Below are positions 1 to 9,899 of a DNA stretch of 58,077 bases, one piece after another. The notes below the pieces were generated by a model that was not told the DNA's origin, made no database searches, and worked only from the letters and a program-made list of their open reading frames with translations. This stretch comes from Merismopedia glauca CCAP 1448/3. GTDB lineage: Bacteria; Cyanobacteriota; Cyanobacteriia; Cyanobacteriales; CCAP-1448. The position numbers were made by a program, and so were the translations under genes. Within the stretch, counting starts at the first letter, position 1; each line of letters begins with the position of its first letter. The stretch spans positions 1-58,077 of the forward strand of contig NZ_PVWJ01000013.1 in assembly GCF_003003775.1 (NCBI RefSeq), written 5' to 3'.

Positions 1-2655
1 GTCCTTCCTCAGTATCTCAGCAGTCACGAAATTCGGCAAAAATTCTTAGACTTTTATGCTCAAAGAGGGCATCAAATTGTCGAAAGTGCGTCTTTAGTGC
101 CAGAAGATCCAACAGTACTGTTGACTATCGCCGGAATGCTACCTTTTAAACCCATATTTTTAGGACAGAGATCGCCAGAATTTAAACGTGCGACTAGTTC
201 CCAAAAATGCATTCGGACTAATGATATCGAGAATGTCGGGCGCACGGCTAGACACCAGACATTTTTTGAAATGCTGGGTAATTTCAGCTTTGGAGATTAT
301 TTTAAGGAACAGGCTATAGCTTGGGCGTGGGAATTAGTGACTCAAGGGTTTGGTTTTCCTCCAGAAAGGCTAGTAGTTAGCGTATTTCAAGAAGATGACG
401 AAGCTTACGGGATTTGGAAAGACAAGATTGGTGTAAATCCCAAACGGATTAAGCGCTTGGGAGAAGATGATAACTTCTGGGTTTCTGGTCCAACTGGTCC
501 GTGTGGCCCTTGTTCTGAAATTTACTACGATTTTCACCCCGAAAAAGGGGATAAAGAGATCGATCTAGAAGATGACACCAGGTTTATCGAGTTTTACAAC
601 CTGGTTTTCATGCAATACAACCGCGATCTAGACGGAAACCTAACTCCCCTGCAAAACAAAAACATTGATACGGGGATGGGTTTGGAAAGAATGGCGCAGA
701 TTCTCCAGAATGTGCCCAATAATTATGAAAGTGATGCAATTTTCCCCATTATTAAGACTGCGGCGGAAATGGGGGAAATTGATTACAGTCAAGCTGATGA
801 GAACACCAAAGTCTCTTTGAAGGTGATTGGCGATCATATGCGGGCTGTAGCTCACTGTATCACCGATGGCATCCGTCCTTCTAATGTAGGTAGAGGATAC
901 ATTCTGCGGCGGCTAATTCGCCGCGTAGTGCGTCATTGTCGGTTGATTGGGATTTATGAGAAGCAAGGGGATAAAACCTTAGTAACCCCCCAAATTGCGG
1001 AAGTTGCGATCGCTTTAGGGGAGTCTGTCTATCCCAATTTGCGAGTCAGAGAAGCAGTCATTAAAGGGGAACTAGAACGAGAAGAATCTCAGTTTTTGAA
1101 AACCTTAGATCGAGGGGAACAAAGGTTAGAGGAAATACTCGCAAAAATGCAAGCTAGTGGGCAAAAAACCATTTCTGGTCAAGATGCATTTACTCTTTAC
1201 GATACTTATGGTTTTCCTTTAGAATTAACCCAAGAAATTGCCGCAGAAAAGGGTTTATTAGTAGATTTAGCTGCATATGAAGTCGAGATGGAAGCCCAAG
1301 CAGAACGCTCTAAAGCTGCTAGAGAGACTATCGACTTAACAGTTCAAGGTAGTTTAGATCAACTGGCTGAACAGATTCAATCTACCGAGTTTTTGGGTTA
1401 TTCTCAGCTAACTACAGCCGCAGTCGTAGAAGTAGTGTTAGTCAGTGGAAAACCTGTAGGTATGGCTGAAGCGGGAACGGCAGTTCAGATTATCTTGGAT
1501 CGGACTCCATTTTATGCCGAATCTGGGGGACAAATCGGCGATCGCGGTTACCTTTCTGGAGAAGATTTGCTAGTGAGAATCGATGACGTGCGGAAAGATG
1601 GGGATTTCTTCGTCCACATCGGCAAAATCGAGCGGGGAACTGTAAAAGCAGGCGATCGCCTCACTGCACAAATCGATACAGCCTGTCGCCGTCGGGTTCA
1701 AGCAAATCATACCGCAACACACCTATTGCAAGCAGCTTTGCGAAAGATTGTGGATGAATCCATTTCTCAAGCTGGATCTTTAGTTTCTTTTGACAGATTG
1801 CGGTTCGATTTCAACTGTCCTCGCGCTTTAACGCCTGAAGATTTGGCACAGGTAGAAACTCAGGTAAATACTTGGATTTCTGAAGCCCATAGCGGCGATA
1901 CCTCCATTATGTCTTTGAACGAAGCCAAAGCCAAGGGTGCGATCGCTATGTTTGGGGAAAAATACTCAGAACAAGTGCGAGTTTTGGATTTCCCTGGAGT
2001 GTCGATGGAATTGTGTGGGGGAACTCACGTCAGCAACACGGCAGAAATTGGCGCGTTTAAAATCGTCTCTGAATCGGGAATTGCGGCTGGAGTCCGGCGG
2101 ATTGAAGCGGTAGCTGGGCCTGCTATCTTAGATTACCTCAACGTGCGCGATGCTGTGGTGAAAGAGTTGAGCGATCGCTTTAAAGCTAAGCCAGAGGAAC
2201 TCCCAGATAGAATTACTACCCTGCAAAACGATCTGAAATCGGCTCAGAAAGAACTAGAGGCGTTGAAAGGAGAATTGGCGATCGCTAAATCCGATAAGTT
2301 GGTAGATTTAGCCGAAACTGTAGGCGATTATCAAATATTAGTGGCAGAAATTCCCCAAGTCGATCCAGAAGCGTTGAAAACTGCGGCTGAGAGACTTTTG
2401 CACAAACTTAAAGCTGGTGCTGTGGTGCTAGCTTCTGTCCCTGAAGCTGATAAAGTCAGCTTAGTAGCCGCTTTTAGTCCAGAAGTGAATAAAAAAGGAC
2501 TGCAAGCAGGTAAATTTATTGGTGCGATCGCGAAGATTTGTGGTGGAGGTGGCGGCGGTCGTCCCAATTTGGCGCAAGCTGGAGGAAGGGATGCTAGTAA
2601 GTTGCCTCAAGCTCTAGAATCGGCGAAGAAGGACTTAATTGCGGGGTTGGGTTGA
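1..2655 (+). CDS. alaS: Alanine--tRNA ligase, 5' end outside the window
   Basis: Class II synthetase that charges tRNA-Ala and edits mischarged Ser/Gly-tRNA-Ala in the cytoplasm. The frame is open to base 1: the residues before position 97 ([19 protein letters not shown] and onward) are the conserved AlaS start region, so the gene begins just upstream and the GTG at 97 is an internal valine. Visible parts in order: catalytic core with [10 protein letters not shown] and the GMGLERM class II motif 3 region; editing domain with HTATHLL and CGGTHV (zinc/editing residues); a coiled segment; and the C-terminal C-Ala domain ending in the glycine-rich [17 protein letters not shown]. About 885 codons are present, close to full family length. 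A hairpin at 2696-2713 may end its transcript. Confidence 0.98.
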   Translation, partial: VLPQYLSSHEIRQKFLDFYAQRGHQIVESASLVPEDPTVLLTIAGMLPFKPIFLGQRSPEFKRATSSQKCIRTNDIENVGRTARHQTFFEMLGNFSFGDYFKEQAIAWAWELVTQGFGFPPERLVVSVFQEDDEAYGIWKDKIGVNPKRIKRLGEDDNFWVSGPTGPCGPCSEIYYDFHPEKGDKEIDLEDDTRFIEFYNLVFMQYNRDLDGNLTPLQNKNIDTGMGLERMAQILQNVPNNYESDAIFPIIKTAAEMGEIDYSQADENTKVSLKVIGDHMRAVAHCITDGIRPSNVGRGYILRRLIRRVVRHCRLIGIYEKQGDKTLVTPQIAEVAIALGESVYPNLRVREAVIKGELEREESQFLKTLDRGEQRLEEILAKMQASGQKTISGQDAFTLYDTYGFPLELTQEIAAEKGLLVDLAAYEVEMEAQAERSKAARETIDLTVQGSLDQLAEQIQSTEFLGYSQLTTAAVVEVVLVSGKPVGMAEAGTAVQIILDRTPFYAESGGQIGDRGYLSGEDLLVRIDDVRKDGDFFVHIGKIERGTVKAGDRLTAQIDTACRRRVQANHTATHLLQAALRKIVDESISQAGSLVSFDRLRFDFNCPRALTPEDLAQVETQVNTWISEAHSGDTSIMSLNEAKAKGAIAMFGEKYSEQVRVLDFPGVSMELCGGTHVSNTAEIGAFKIVSESGIAAGVRRIEAVAGPAILDYLNVRDAVVKELSDRFKAKPEELPDRITTLQNDLKSAQKELEALKGELAIAKSDKLVDLAETVGDYQILVAEIPQVDPEALKTAAERLLHKLKAGAVVLASVPEADKVSLVAAFSPEVNKKGLQAGKFIGAIAKICGGGGGGRPNLAQAGGRDASKLPQALESAKKDLIAGLG

Positions 2656-2981
2656 GCTTAGGGTGGGGGCAATCACTCTATTTGAAAGTAGATCAGCCCT
2701 TTTTGAAAAGGGCATTTCAATGTGATCTAAGGTAACGTTCGTCTTTAGCGGTGACGAAATTTTTTCTATTCGTGGTTAACTTTTAAACTGCATTTGGTTG
2801 TTACTTGCAGTGAAGTGTTCTTTGTGGATGGTTACACTCTTAGTATTCCCAAACCTTGAGATTTAATATCAGTTTTTAAGGAACGGGTTTCTGGTTGGTC
2901 GAATGCGTGTGGCGATCACTCAGCGTTAGAATAACTTGCGGGTTTAACCAGAGGGTAAGGCGATCGCCGTTCCAAATCTAG
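2656..2981. other. Intergenic region between alaS and the DUF2854 gene
   Basis: 326 bases without a convincing ORF. It lies between two convergent genes. Apart from the hairpin at 2696-2713 I see only AT-rich sequence and a HIP1-like core near the 3' end of the DUF2854 gene. Confidence 0.6.
2696..2713 (+). terminator. Possible alaS terminator hairpin
   Basis: Perfect inverted repeat of 8-bp arms (GCCCTTTT / AAAAGGGC) separated by 2 nt, 41 nt past the alaS stop. No long T-run follows, so termination strength is uncertain. Confidence 0.4.
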
Positions 2982-3524
2982 TTAAACAGCCGCGATCGCC
3001 ACTTCAACCTTATTTTCTGGGAGCCGATCTAACTTAACCTGGACACCAGGACCAAAAAACTTTTCTAGCTTGTCGTGTTTTTGCTCCCAAACTTCAAAAG
3101 GGATGAAAGGAGAATCGAATTCTAGTACCAAAGTATATGCGCCATCGGTTTTAGTTTCCCGAATTCCAGTTAGTTTGGCTGCTTCCTGCTTATTTGGGGC
3201 TAAACCCAAACTTTTTAAAGAAGTATCTAAATGTGCGTCTTGTCCGTAACGATAACGAGTCACATCGCCGATAACTTGTTTTTGGGTAGTAGTCGCTTTT
3301 TGCTCTCTCAAAGCCAAAATTTCAGGGCTACTTTCTTGGGTAAACGGTATGGGTTTAAGTTCTGCACTTTTCAGCGCTAATCCGCCTAAAAGTAAGGGAA
3401 TACCGTAGAAAAAGCCAGCTAAGTTGAGGGTAGCATTATCATTAGCGTAAGCAATGAAACCAACCAGAGTCAAGACGGAGCCAACTACTAATCCGACGTT
3501 TGCTAAAGAAATTCGACGCAACAT
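2982..3524 (-). CDS. DUF2854 membrane-associated protein
   Basis: 180-aa protein of the DUF2854 family found in cyanobacteria and plant chloroplasts; the function is unknown to me. The start is the ATG at 3524 (MLRRISLANVGLVVG); longer in-frame readings upstream look non-coding. Two hydrophobic helices (about residues 6-26 and 33-50) are followed by a soluble domain of about 120 residues containing the conserved-looking stretch RYRYGQDAHLDTSLKSLGL. It is convergent with alaS and divergent from the small ORF at 3699. Confidence 0.85.
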   Translation of the reverse strand: MLRRISLANVGLVVGSVLTLVGFIAYANDNATLNLAGFFYGIPLLLGGLALKSAELKPIPFTQESSPEILALREQKATTTQKQVIGDVTRYRYGQDAHLDTSLKSLGLAPNKQEAAKLTGIRETKTDGAYTLVLEFDSPFIPFEVWEQKHDKLEKFFGPGVQVKLDRLPENKVEVAIAAV

Positions 3525-3698
3525 TATATGATTTTGGTGAGTATGTATTGACAGAAGCTCAAAATCCGATCTGACCTTGAGTACCATTACTCTATTATCT
3601 GTGGCGATCGCCTTTTTCCCAAATCTAGTTGTCGTCTGAGGCAAGAGAATGTCAACCTATGTATAAGGGAAGCGTAAACTACATAGGTAAGCTCACGA

Positions 3699-3872
3699 AT
3701 GAATTCAGATACTATCAAAGAACGGATTACAGCGATCGCCAGCAAGCGAGAGTTTTTACTACAATTACTGGAACAGCCGAATTTAGGCACTTTAAGGATT
3801 GATGTCGATCAAGCTTTGGAAGAATTGGACGATCTAGTAGAAGAGTTTAACAAAACTTTCCCTAAAGCTTAA
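3699..3872 (+). CDS. 57-aa conserved-looking hypothetical protein
   Basis: Short ORF starting MNSDTIKERITAIASKREF and ending NKTFPKA. It is acidic and helical with the pattern LRIDVDQALEELDDLVEEF, which looks like real coding sequence; it contains a HIP1 octamer in-frame and has no convincing competing frame. It resembles short cyanobacterial proteins of unknown function. Divergent from the DUF2854 gene (174-nt spacer), which may share a promoter region. Confidence 0.6.
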   Translation: MNSDTIKERITAIASKREFLLQLLEQPNLGTLRIDVDQALEELDDLVEEFNKTFPKA

Positions 3873-3956
3873 TTAGCGTACTCTATAAACGATTATAGCC
3901 AAAATCTGGCGATTATTGTTTAATATACGGCACATTTGATGAATTTGCGCTAAAGA

Positions 3957-4014
3957 GGGTGGGTTTTGTTGGATATCGACCTGTAAAATCAACATCGATC
4001 TGCTAAACCCACCC
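3957..4014. repeat. Long-loop inverted repeat, GGGTGGGTTT type
   Basis: 10-bp arms GGGTGGGTTT (3957-3966) and AAACCCACCC (4005-4014) around a 38-nt loop. A sister element with arms GGGCGGGTTT/AAACCCGCCC lies at 17189-17246; both loops carry an ATCGA core, so they look like copies of one dispersed hairpin family. Confidence 0.55.
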
Positions 4015-4082
4015 CTACTTCTGTATAAACCCGTAGGCTCAAGGAGCGCGCAAGCACTTATATCGCGTTTCTCCTGACTTCT

Positions 4083-4126
4083 GTACAGACGTAGCACTGA
4101 GCGAAGTCGAAGTGCTACGTCTCTAC
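4083..4126. repeat. Degenerate copy of the GTAGAGACGTAGCA inverted repeat
   Basis: Arms GTACAGACGTAGCACT and AGTGCTACGTCTCTAC flank a 12-nt loop (gagcgaagtcga). It is the same family as the two perfect 29-bp palindromes at 50325 and 50931, and like them sits next to heptamer repeats. Confidence 0.6.
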
Positions 4127-4150
4127 TTCTGACTTCTGACTTCTGACTTC
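4125..4150. repeat. Heptanucleotide tandem repeat (ACTTCTG)3.7
   Basis: Three full ACTTCTG units plus ACTTC, ending 5 nt before the amylase ATG. It occupies the position where a ribosome binding site would be. Confidence 0.8.
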
Positions 4151-4155
4151 ATAAT

Positions 4156-5619
4156 ATGTCTATTCAAACACCAGATTGGGTAAAACACGCGGTTTTTTAT
4201 CAAATATTTCCAGATCGCTTTGCTATGAGCCAGAAACAGCAGCAGCAAAGATCGGCTTTAACTCGTTTAGAACCTTGGGATGCGCCACCTACCTACTGGG
4301 GGTATAAAGGTGGAGATTTGTGGGGTGTCATCGAGAATTTGGATTATTTGCAAGATTTGGGAATAAATGCAGTTTACTTTACCCCAATTTTCCAATCAGC
4401 TAGCAACCACCGCTACCACACTCACGATTACTATCAAGTAGATCCGATTTTAGGTGGGAATGAAGCTTTTAAAGCTTTATTAGATGCCGTTCACGAACGG
4501 GGTATGAAATTGGTCTTAGATGGGGTATTTAACCATAGCAGTCGCGGTTTTTTCTTCTTTCATGATGTTTTAGAAAATGGTGCAAGTTCCCCTTGGGTAG
4601 ATTGGTTCCACATCAAAGGTTGGCCCTTATCGCCCTATGATGATACATTGCCAGCTAATTACGGTGCTTGGGCTGGTTTGAGAGCCTTGCCCGAATTTAA
4701 CCATCATAATCCCCACGTTCGGGAATATTTAATGCAAATCGCTGAATATTGGATTAAGCAGGGGATAGATGGATGGAGGTTAGACGTACCTGCGGAAATT
4801 AGAGTACCTGGATTTTGGCAAGAATTTCGCGATCGCGTTAAAGCCATAAATCCCAATGCCTATATTGTGGGAGAAATCTGGCTAGATGCCAGACAATGGC
4901 TCGATGGGACTCAATTTGACGGGGTGATGAATTATTTATTTGCAGCGCCAACTATTGCCTTTACCGCAGGCGATCGCGTAGATGTATCGTTAGTAGAAGG
5001 GCGATCTTACTATCCTTATCCTGCTATTTCTGCTTCAGAATATGCCCAAAAAATGCAACAAGTTTTGCAACTTTACCCTTGGGAAATTCAATTAACCCAA
5101 CTCAATTTATTAGATAGTCATGATACATCCAGGTTAGTTAGTATCGCTCAAGGAGATTGGGATAGTCTCAAATTAGCGACTTTATTACTATTAACTTTTC
5201 CTGGTGCGCCTAGTATTTATTATGGGGATGAAGTCGGTTTAGCAGGTGGAATAGATCCAGATTGTCGGCGTGGTTTTCCACCTGAAGCCGATTGGAATTT
5301 AGAGATTTTAGAATGGCATCGAGAGTTAATTAAGCTGCGTCATAAATATACAGCTTTACGCATCGGAGATTATCGAGTTTTGTCTGCTAAAGGTGGGGTT
5401 TATGTATTTTCTCGAAACTGGGAAAATGAAACTTTAATAATTGCTATTAATGCTGGAACTGAACCAGAAAAAGCGAACTTTGAAGTTGAGGGTTTCGCAA
5501 GAAACAACTCAATTAATTTATTATTTGGTGAGGCAAAAGTAAAATTTGAAAATTCAGAAAATTCTCTTTCATTAGAAATAGATTTACTTCCTAGAAGCGG
5601 AGCGATACTATCCTTTTAG
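4156..5619 (+). CDS. GH13 alpha-amylase family glycosidase
   Basis: 487-aa enzyme hydrolysing alpha-glucosidic bonds, most like the cyclomaltodextrinase/neopullulanase side of family GH13. All four conserved regions are present: DGVFNH at 122-127, GWRLDV with nucleophile D210, GEIW with acid/base E240, and LLDSHD with transition-state stabiliser D323. No signal peptide is visible, so it probably acts in the cytoplasm on glycogen-derived dextrins. The start is the ATG at 4156, directly after a heptamer array; no Shine-Dalgarno sequence is visible. Convergent with the CAX gene at 5684. The exact substrate cannot be told from sequence. Confidence 0.93.
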   Translation: MSIQTPDWVKHAVFYQIFPDRFAMSQKQQQQRSALTRLEPWDAPPTYWGYKGGDLWGVIENLDYLQDLGINAVYFTPIFQSASNHRYHTHDYYQVDPILGGNEAFKALLDAVHERGMKLVLDGVFNHSSRGFFFFHDVLENGASSPWVDWFHIKGWPLSPYDDTLPANYGAWAGLRALPEFNHHNPHVREYLMQIAEYWIKQGIDGWRLDVPAEIRVPGFWQEFRDRVKAINPNAYIVGEIWLDARQWLDGTQFDGVMNYLFAAPTIAFTAGDRVDVSLVEGRSYYPYPAISASEYAQKMQQVLQLYPWEIQLTQLNLLDSHDTSRLVSIAQGDWDSLKLATLLLLTFPGAPSIYYGDEVGLAGGIDPDCRRGFPPEADWNLEILEWHRELIKLRHKYTALRIGDYRVLSAKGGVYVFSRNWENETLIIAINAGTEPEKANFEVEGFARNNSINLLFGEAKVKFENSENSLSLEIDLLPRSGAILSF

Positions 5620-5632
5620 ATCGCTAAACGAT

Positions 5633-5663
5633 AAAAAGTTGGGTTGAGTCTCGTCAACCCAAC
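5633..5663 (-). terminator. Rho-independent terminator of the first CAX gene
   Basis: Perfect 10-bp stem GTTGGGTTGA (5638-5647) / TCAACCCAAC (5654-5663) with a 6-nt loop. On the minus strand it is followed by TTTTTAT, a proper U-tract, and it starts about 20 nt after the CAX stop. It may also act for the convergent amylase gene. Confidence 0.75.
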
Positions 5664-5683
5664 AATGAATTAAAAATTCACTG

Positions 5684-6781
5684 CTAGCCAGCGATCGCTC
5701 CTACAGGATGGAAATAGAAAGCCAAGGCTAATATTAAATAAGTGGCTAATAATAAGATTCCTTCTAGCCAATTGGAACGTCCATCTAAACTAATTAAGTT
5801 AGCAATGCCGACAGCGATCGCTACAGCAATTACTTGGAAAACATCGAAGTCCAAATCCATTGGTTGACCGATCGCCTGTCCTACCAAAACTAATAATGGG
5901 GCGACAAATAAAGCAATTATTAAACTCGAACCCATTGCCACAGAAACAGACAATTCCATATCATTTTTCAATGCTACTGTAATAGCTGTCACATATTCTG
6001 CCGCACCGCCAATTAAAGGTAATAGAATCACCCCAGTGAAGTAAGGACTCAAACCCAATCCCGCAGTAGCTTCTTCTAAAGATCCCACCAATTGCTCGGA
6101 AATGACCGCTATACCGATGGTACTAGCCACAAGTACCCCCACCCATAATTTCATATTAGGCGGCTCTCCGTGGGCTTCTTTAATCTCTTCCTCTAGTTCT
6201 ACAACACTGACATCATAGAGGTAGCCATGAGTTTTCAAAGAGAAGATGAGAGTGGCAATATACACCAATATGAGAACTATCGCGACGGAAATAGAAAGAT
6301 TGCGATTGGCGCTAGGTTCGACCACTTTAGAAGTATAAATAACTGCTGTAGGTAATAAAAGAGCGATCGCAGCTAACGTCATAGATGATGCATTCACCCG
6401 CGCCACAACTGGTTGAAATTCTTGCTCTTTATACTTTAATCCCCCCAAAAACATCGACAATCCCATAACTAATAACAAGTTACTCAGAATTGTCCCCGTA
6501 ATACTTGCTTTAACGATGTCTATCAATCCTTCTTTGAGGATGACTATGGCAATAATTAACTCAGTCGCATTGCCAAAGATAGCATTTAACAACCCCCCGA
6601 TTGAAGGTCCCGTCACCACCGCGATTTCTTCAGTTGCAGTACTCAGCCAAATCGCCAGGGGTATAATCGCTATAGCCGAGGTCAAAAAGACTATCAGGGG
6701 GGTAAATCCCAGATAATGAGCGGCTAAACTAATGGGGAGAAAGACTAGCAAACCCAGAGAGAAGATTTTTTTAATTGTCAT
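5684..6781 (-). CDS. CAX-family calcium/proton antiporter, variant paralogue
   Basis: 365-aa integral membrane cation/H+ exchanger of the CaCA superfamily with about 11 hydrophobic segments in two alpha-repeat halves joined by an acidic loop (ELEEEIKEAHGE, about 195-206). The first ion-binding repeat is canonical (GNATE, residues 70-74). The second reads GGAAEY (258-263) instead of GNAAEH. A close paralogue with the normal motif lies at 8428-9546 on the same strand, separated by a WD40 gene, so the pair arose by duplication. A role in calcium extrusion is family knowledge; the altered motif may change the ion or the rate. Confidence 0.92.
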   Translation of the reverse strand: MTIKKIFSLGLLVFLPISLAAHYLGFTPLIVFLTSAIAIIPLAIWLSTATEEIAVVTGPSIGGLLNAIFGNATELIIAIVILKEGLIDIVKASITGTILSNLLLVMGLSMFLGGLKYKEQEFQPVVARVNASSMTLAAIALLLPTAVIYTSKVVEPSANRNLSISVAIVLILVYIATLIFSLKTHGYLYDVSVVELEEEIKEAHGEPPNMKLWVGVLVASTIGIAVISEQLVGSLEEATAGLGLSPYFTGVILLPLIGGAAEYVTAITVALKNDMELSVSVAMGSSLIIALFVAPLLVLVGQAIGQPMDLDFDVFQVIAVAIAVGIANLISLDGRSNWLEGILLLATYLILALAFYFHPVGAIAG

Positions 6782-7077
6782 GATAGAAGAGCAGCCAATA
6801 ATTTTTCATTTATTTAAGATAATCTTAAAATCATTATTAGACTACAAAAAAGAAAACAGAAGCAGCTTTAGAGGGGTTCAAAGAGATAATTAATGCCGAA
6901 AGACTAACCTTGGGCTGTTGGGTTTCGCTATCGCTCTACCCAACCTACGTTACTCCATATCCTTCACGGGTCACACTCTAACCATCCTACGACTCACCGA
7001 ACTTAAAAGGTTTCAATACCTGTTGAAATTTGCTCCCACACGACACAAATTGCGGTGTGAGAGTCCTTGATTGAACC

Positions 7078-8226
7078 TTATTTAGTCTCAGGGTAAGTAA
7101 TAGTTAAAATCTCAGTATTGCGAGGTTGGGTACGCCAGATTTTAATCGTTTGATCGAAACCCGCACCCACAATAGTTTGCTCGTCAGGACTGATGGCTAA
7201 AGAACGAACCCAACTAGAGTAACCTGTGAGGTTACGAATTAGATCTCCAGTTTGTAAGCGCCAAATTTTAATAGAGCCATCTTGGCTACCACTAGCTAAA
7301 ACTTGTCCATCTGGGCTAATTGCCACCATATATACTAGGTCATAATGTCCCTCTAAGGTTCTTACTCGTTTGAGGTTAGAGAGATTCCAGATTTTAACGG
7401 TTTTGTCATAACTAGCGCTGACCAAAGTTTGACTATCAGGACTGATAGCGACTGAAGATACCCAGTTATCGTGGTCTTTGAGAGTAGCAGTATTTTTGAG
7501 TTGGGGGAGATTCCAGATTTTGACGGTGTTATCATTACTACCACTAGCTACTGTTTGGCGATCGCTGGAAATAGCCACTGAATTAACTACATCTTGATGT
7601 CCTGTCAAAGTTCCTACTGCTTGTCCAGTATTGAGGTTCCAAACCCTAACCGTATTATCGATACTTCCACTCACCAAAATCTCTCCATCTTGGCTAATGG
7701 CTAAAGAAGTAACTGGTCCTGAGTGTCCGGTAAGGGTGCGAATTAATGCTCCTGTATTGAGGTTCCACACCTTAATGGAACTATCTCGACTACCACTGAC
7801 TAGGGTTTGTCCATTAGGACTAATTACAACTGCATTTACAGCCTCTCTATGTCCTTCTATAGTCCGAATCAGTTCTCCTGTACTCAAATTCCAAACTTTA
7901 ATGGAATTATCTCGGCTTCCACTAACTAGAGTTTGTCCATTAGGACTAATCGCCACCCCATTTACCCAATCTTTATGACCCCTTAAAGTCATATCTATTT
8001 GAGTATTTGCCCATAACTCTGGGTTATTGGGAATAACTAGGGGAGATGGTGCTGGGTTAGGGGGAATACTCGTGGGAGATGGTACGGGTTGAGCCAAAAT
8101 GAGACGAGGAGCGATCGCAATGCTGCCCCAGGTCAAAATAGTCATTAAACCGGTTACAGCCATTCTATAGCTGAGTTTTGAAGGGGCGATCGCTCTAACT
8201 TGATTTCTAGGGAACATAAAACCCAC
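7078..8226 (-). CDS. Exported seven-bladed WD40 repeat protein
   Basis: 382-aa protein. Residues about 18-45 hold a hydrophobic export signal or anchor ending ILAQP, then a Pro/Ser-rich linker (VPSPTSIPPNPAPSPL), then seven WD40 repeats of about 42 residues, each with GH...V..VAISPDG.TL.SGS.D.(S/T)(I/V)K(V/I)W. Seven repeats close one beta-propeller with no extra domain. Family role: protein-interaction platform, here likely periplasmic or membrane-anchored. It lies between two CAX antiporters on the same strand, which suggests but does not prove a link to calcium transport. The repeats are very alike, pointing to recent internal duplication. Confidence 0.9.
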   Translation of the reverse strand: MGFMFPRNQVRAIAPSKLSYRMAVTGLMTILTWGSIAIAPRLILAQPVPSPTSIPPNPAPSPLVIPNNPELWANTQIDMTLRGHKDWVNGVAISPNGQTLVSGSRDNSIKVWNLSTGELIRTIEGHREAVNAVVISPNGQTLVSGSRDSSIKVWNLNTGALIRTLTGHSGPVTSLAISQDGEILVSGSIDNTVRVWNLNTGQAVGTLTGHQDVVNSVAISSDRQTVASGSNDNTVKIWNLPQLKNTATLKDHDNWVSSVAISPDSQTLVSASYDKTVKIWNLSNLKRVRTLEGHYDLVYMVAISPDGQVLASGSQDGSIKIWRLQTGDLIRNLTGYSSWVRSLAISPDEQTIVGAGFDQTIKIWRTQPRNTEILTITYPETK

Positions 8227-8400
8227 CAGAATAAATAGATACTTAGATACTTAGATATTTAATCTTCTTTCTTTCTCCAAGATAAATGCTTTAGAGTCAA
8301 GACTGCTAGAGAATAGACATACAATTTGATGTTTGGGAAATTAATAACTGAAATCAATGCAGGACTTGGGCAAAAAGTTAGATTAAACCCTATCTCTAAG

Positions 8401-8425
8401 GTAGGGTGGGCATTGCCCACCCTAC
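8401..8425. repeat. 25-bp near-perfect palindrome after the second CAX gene
   Basis: 12-bp arms GTAGGGTGGGCA / TGCCCACCCTAC with a 1-nt centre, 2 nt beyond the CAX stop codon on the minus strand. No U-tract follows. A decayed relative (GTAGGTAGGCA...TGCCTACCCTAC) lies at 30701-30724. It could cap the transcript 3' end, but it belongs to a dispersed repeat class. Confidence 0.65.
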
Positions 8426-8427
8426 TA

Positions 8428-9546
8428 TTAACCTATCGCAGGAATCGCTGGATGGAAGTAAAAAGCAAAACCAACCAGGATATAGGCTGCTAGTAGCAGA
8501 ATACCTTCTAGCCAGTTAGATCGACCATCAGAACTAATGGAATTGGCAATAAAAACGGCAACAGTTACAGCTACCAACTCAAAAGGATTGAAATCTAGAT
8601 CCATCGGTTGACCTAAAATCCAACCTGTAATTACAAGAACTGGAGCGACAAATAGAGCAATTTGTAAACTGGAGCCTACCGCCACAGAAACAGAAAGATC
8701 CATCTTGTTTTTCATCGCTACAGTCACAGCCGTCGCGTGTTCCGCCGCGTTACCAATAATCGGGACAAGGATCACACCTGTAAATAAAGCACTCAATCCT
8801 AACTTTGATGTAGCCTCTTCTAAAGTTCCAACTAGCAATTCAGACTCATAAGCTACGAAAAGAGTCGCCACTAATAAAACTCCCACCCAAAACCAAATAT
8901 TGATCTTCTCTTTAGGATTGTCTGGCGCTAGATTAGCTTCGGCTAACTCGCCAGGGTCCATTTCTGCTAACCCTACATCATAAAGATAGGTGTGGGTTTT
9001 CATCGAAAATAGCAGTGTCAAGCAGTAAACTACGATCAAAACTAATGCGACGGCTAAAGACAGTTTTTGTACTGTAGGTTCATCTATCCCCGCAGAAGTA
9101 TAATCTACCGCAGTCGGCAGCAAAATCGCGACAACTGCTAAATTCATAGCGGAAGCATTAACTCGCGCTACGATTGGTTGAAATTCTTGTTCTTTGTAGC
9201 GCAAACCGCCCAGAAACATCGAAAATCCCATAACTAAAAGCAAGTTACTGACAATAGAGCCAGTAATACTCGCTTTAACGACATCGATTAATCCAGCCTT
9301 GAGAGCTACGATCGCAATAATTAATTCAGTAGCGTTCCCAAAAGTTGCATTCAGTAATCCTCCTAATGAAGGGCCAATGACGACAGCAATTTCTTCGGTA
9401 GCGGTTCCCATCCACGCTGCTAGGGGTATGATCCCCAAGCAAGCGGTAATAAAAATGACAGGAGCGCTCCATTCTAAAAAGTGTCCTGCTATAGATACGG
9501 GAATAAATAGTAGCAGCAGCGATAAAACGTTATTGAGATTGAACAT
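8428..9546 (-). CDS. CAX-family calcium/proton antiporter
   Basis: 372-aa membrane antiporter exchanging Ca2+ for protons. Both alpha-repeats carry the canonical signature: GNATE at 70-74 and GNAAEH at 265-270. About 11 transmembrane segments; the acidic central loop contains MDPGELAEANLAPDNPKEK. It is the conserved member of the pair with the gene at 5684 (residues 46-135 are almost identical between them). A weakly expressed or plasma/thylakoid membrane location cannot be decided from sequence. Start ATG at 9546. Confidence 0.94.
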   Translation of the reverse strand: MFNLNNVLSLLLLFIPVSIAGHFLEWSAPVIFITACLGIIPLAAWMGTATEEIAVVIGPSLGGLLNATFGNATELIIAIVALKAGLIDVVKASITGSIVSNLLLVMGFSMFLGGLRYKEQEFQPIVARVNASAMNLAVVAILLPTAVDYTSAGIDEPTVQKLSLAVALVLIVVYCLTLLFSMKTHTYLYDVGLAEMDPGELAEANLAPDNPKEKINIWFWVGVLLVATLFVAYESELLVGTLEEATSKLGLSALFTGVILVPIIGNAAEHATAVTVAMKNKMDLSVSVAVGSSLQIALFVAPVLVITGWILGQPMDLDFNPFELVAVTVAVFIANSISSDGRSNWLEGILLLAAYILVGFAFYFHPAIPAIG

Positions 9547-9899
9547 ACTGTTAAGCTATTGATGCAAATTCATTGCACCCCAAAATTGAGCGAGAATCAA
9601 CATTCATCAGAATTTAGCATATTAGCACTGCGGTACTGAAGCGATCGCCAAACTGGACTTATATCTAAGAAGTAGCTTTGGACACTTCTAGCCGATCTAT
9701 TAGAGGGATATTATAAGGCTTCCAACTTTATTTTTCCGTTGAGGCTAAATGCTCAGAAGGTAGCATTTGGGACTTTTCAAACATCCTCGAAAGATTTACT
9801 TTATAAATAGTTTCTGATAGACTCTTATAGAAAGGTGACAAAGTAGTCACCAATATTTTTGCAAAATCAGCTAATTTAAAACTATTTTTTAATCAAAAA
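9547..9899. other. Intergenic region between divergent CAX and acyltransferase genes
   Basis: 353 AT-rich bases with one HIP1 octamer at 9641-9648, the last before a HIP1-free run of about 2 kb. It must hold promoters for both divergent genes; I could not assign confident -10/-35 boxes. No ORF of note. Confidence 0.5.

Noticed and set aside
97-99. GTG as the alaS start
   Set aside because: Conserved AlaS residues are read in-frame upstream to base 1, so the gene starts outside the window.
7631-7978. Plus-strand ORF of 115 codons within the WD40 gene
   Set aside because: Antisense to the WD40 repeats; its own repetitive peptide mirrors the repeats on the other strand.
5684-9546. Riboswitch upstream of the CAX genes (Mn/Ca type)
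   Set aside because: The upstream regions at 6782-7077 and 9547-9899 show no conserved aptamer core that I can recognise.
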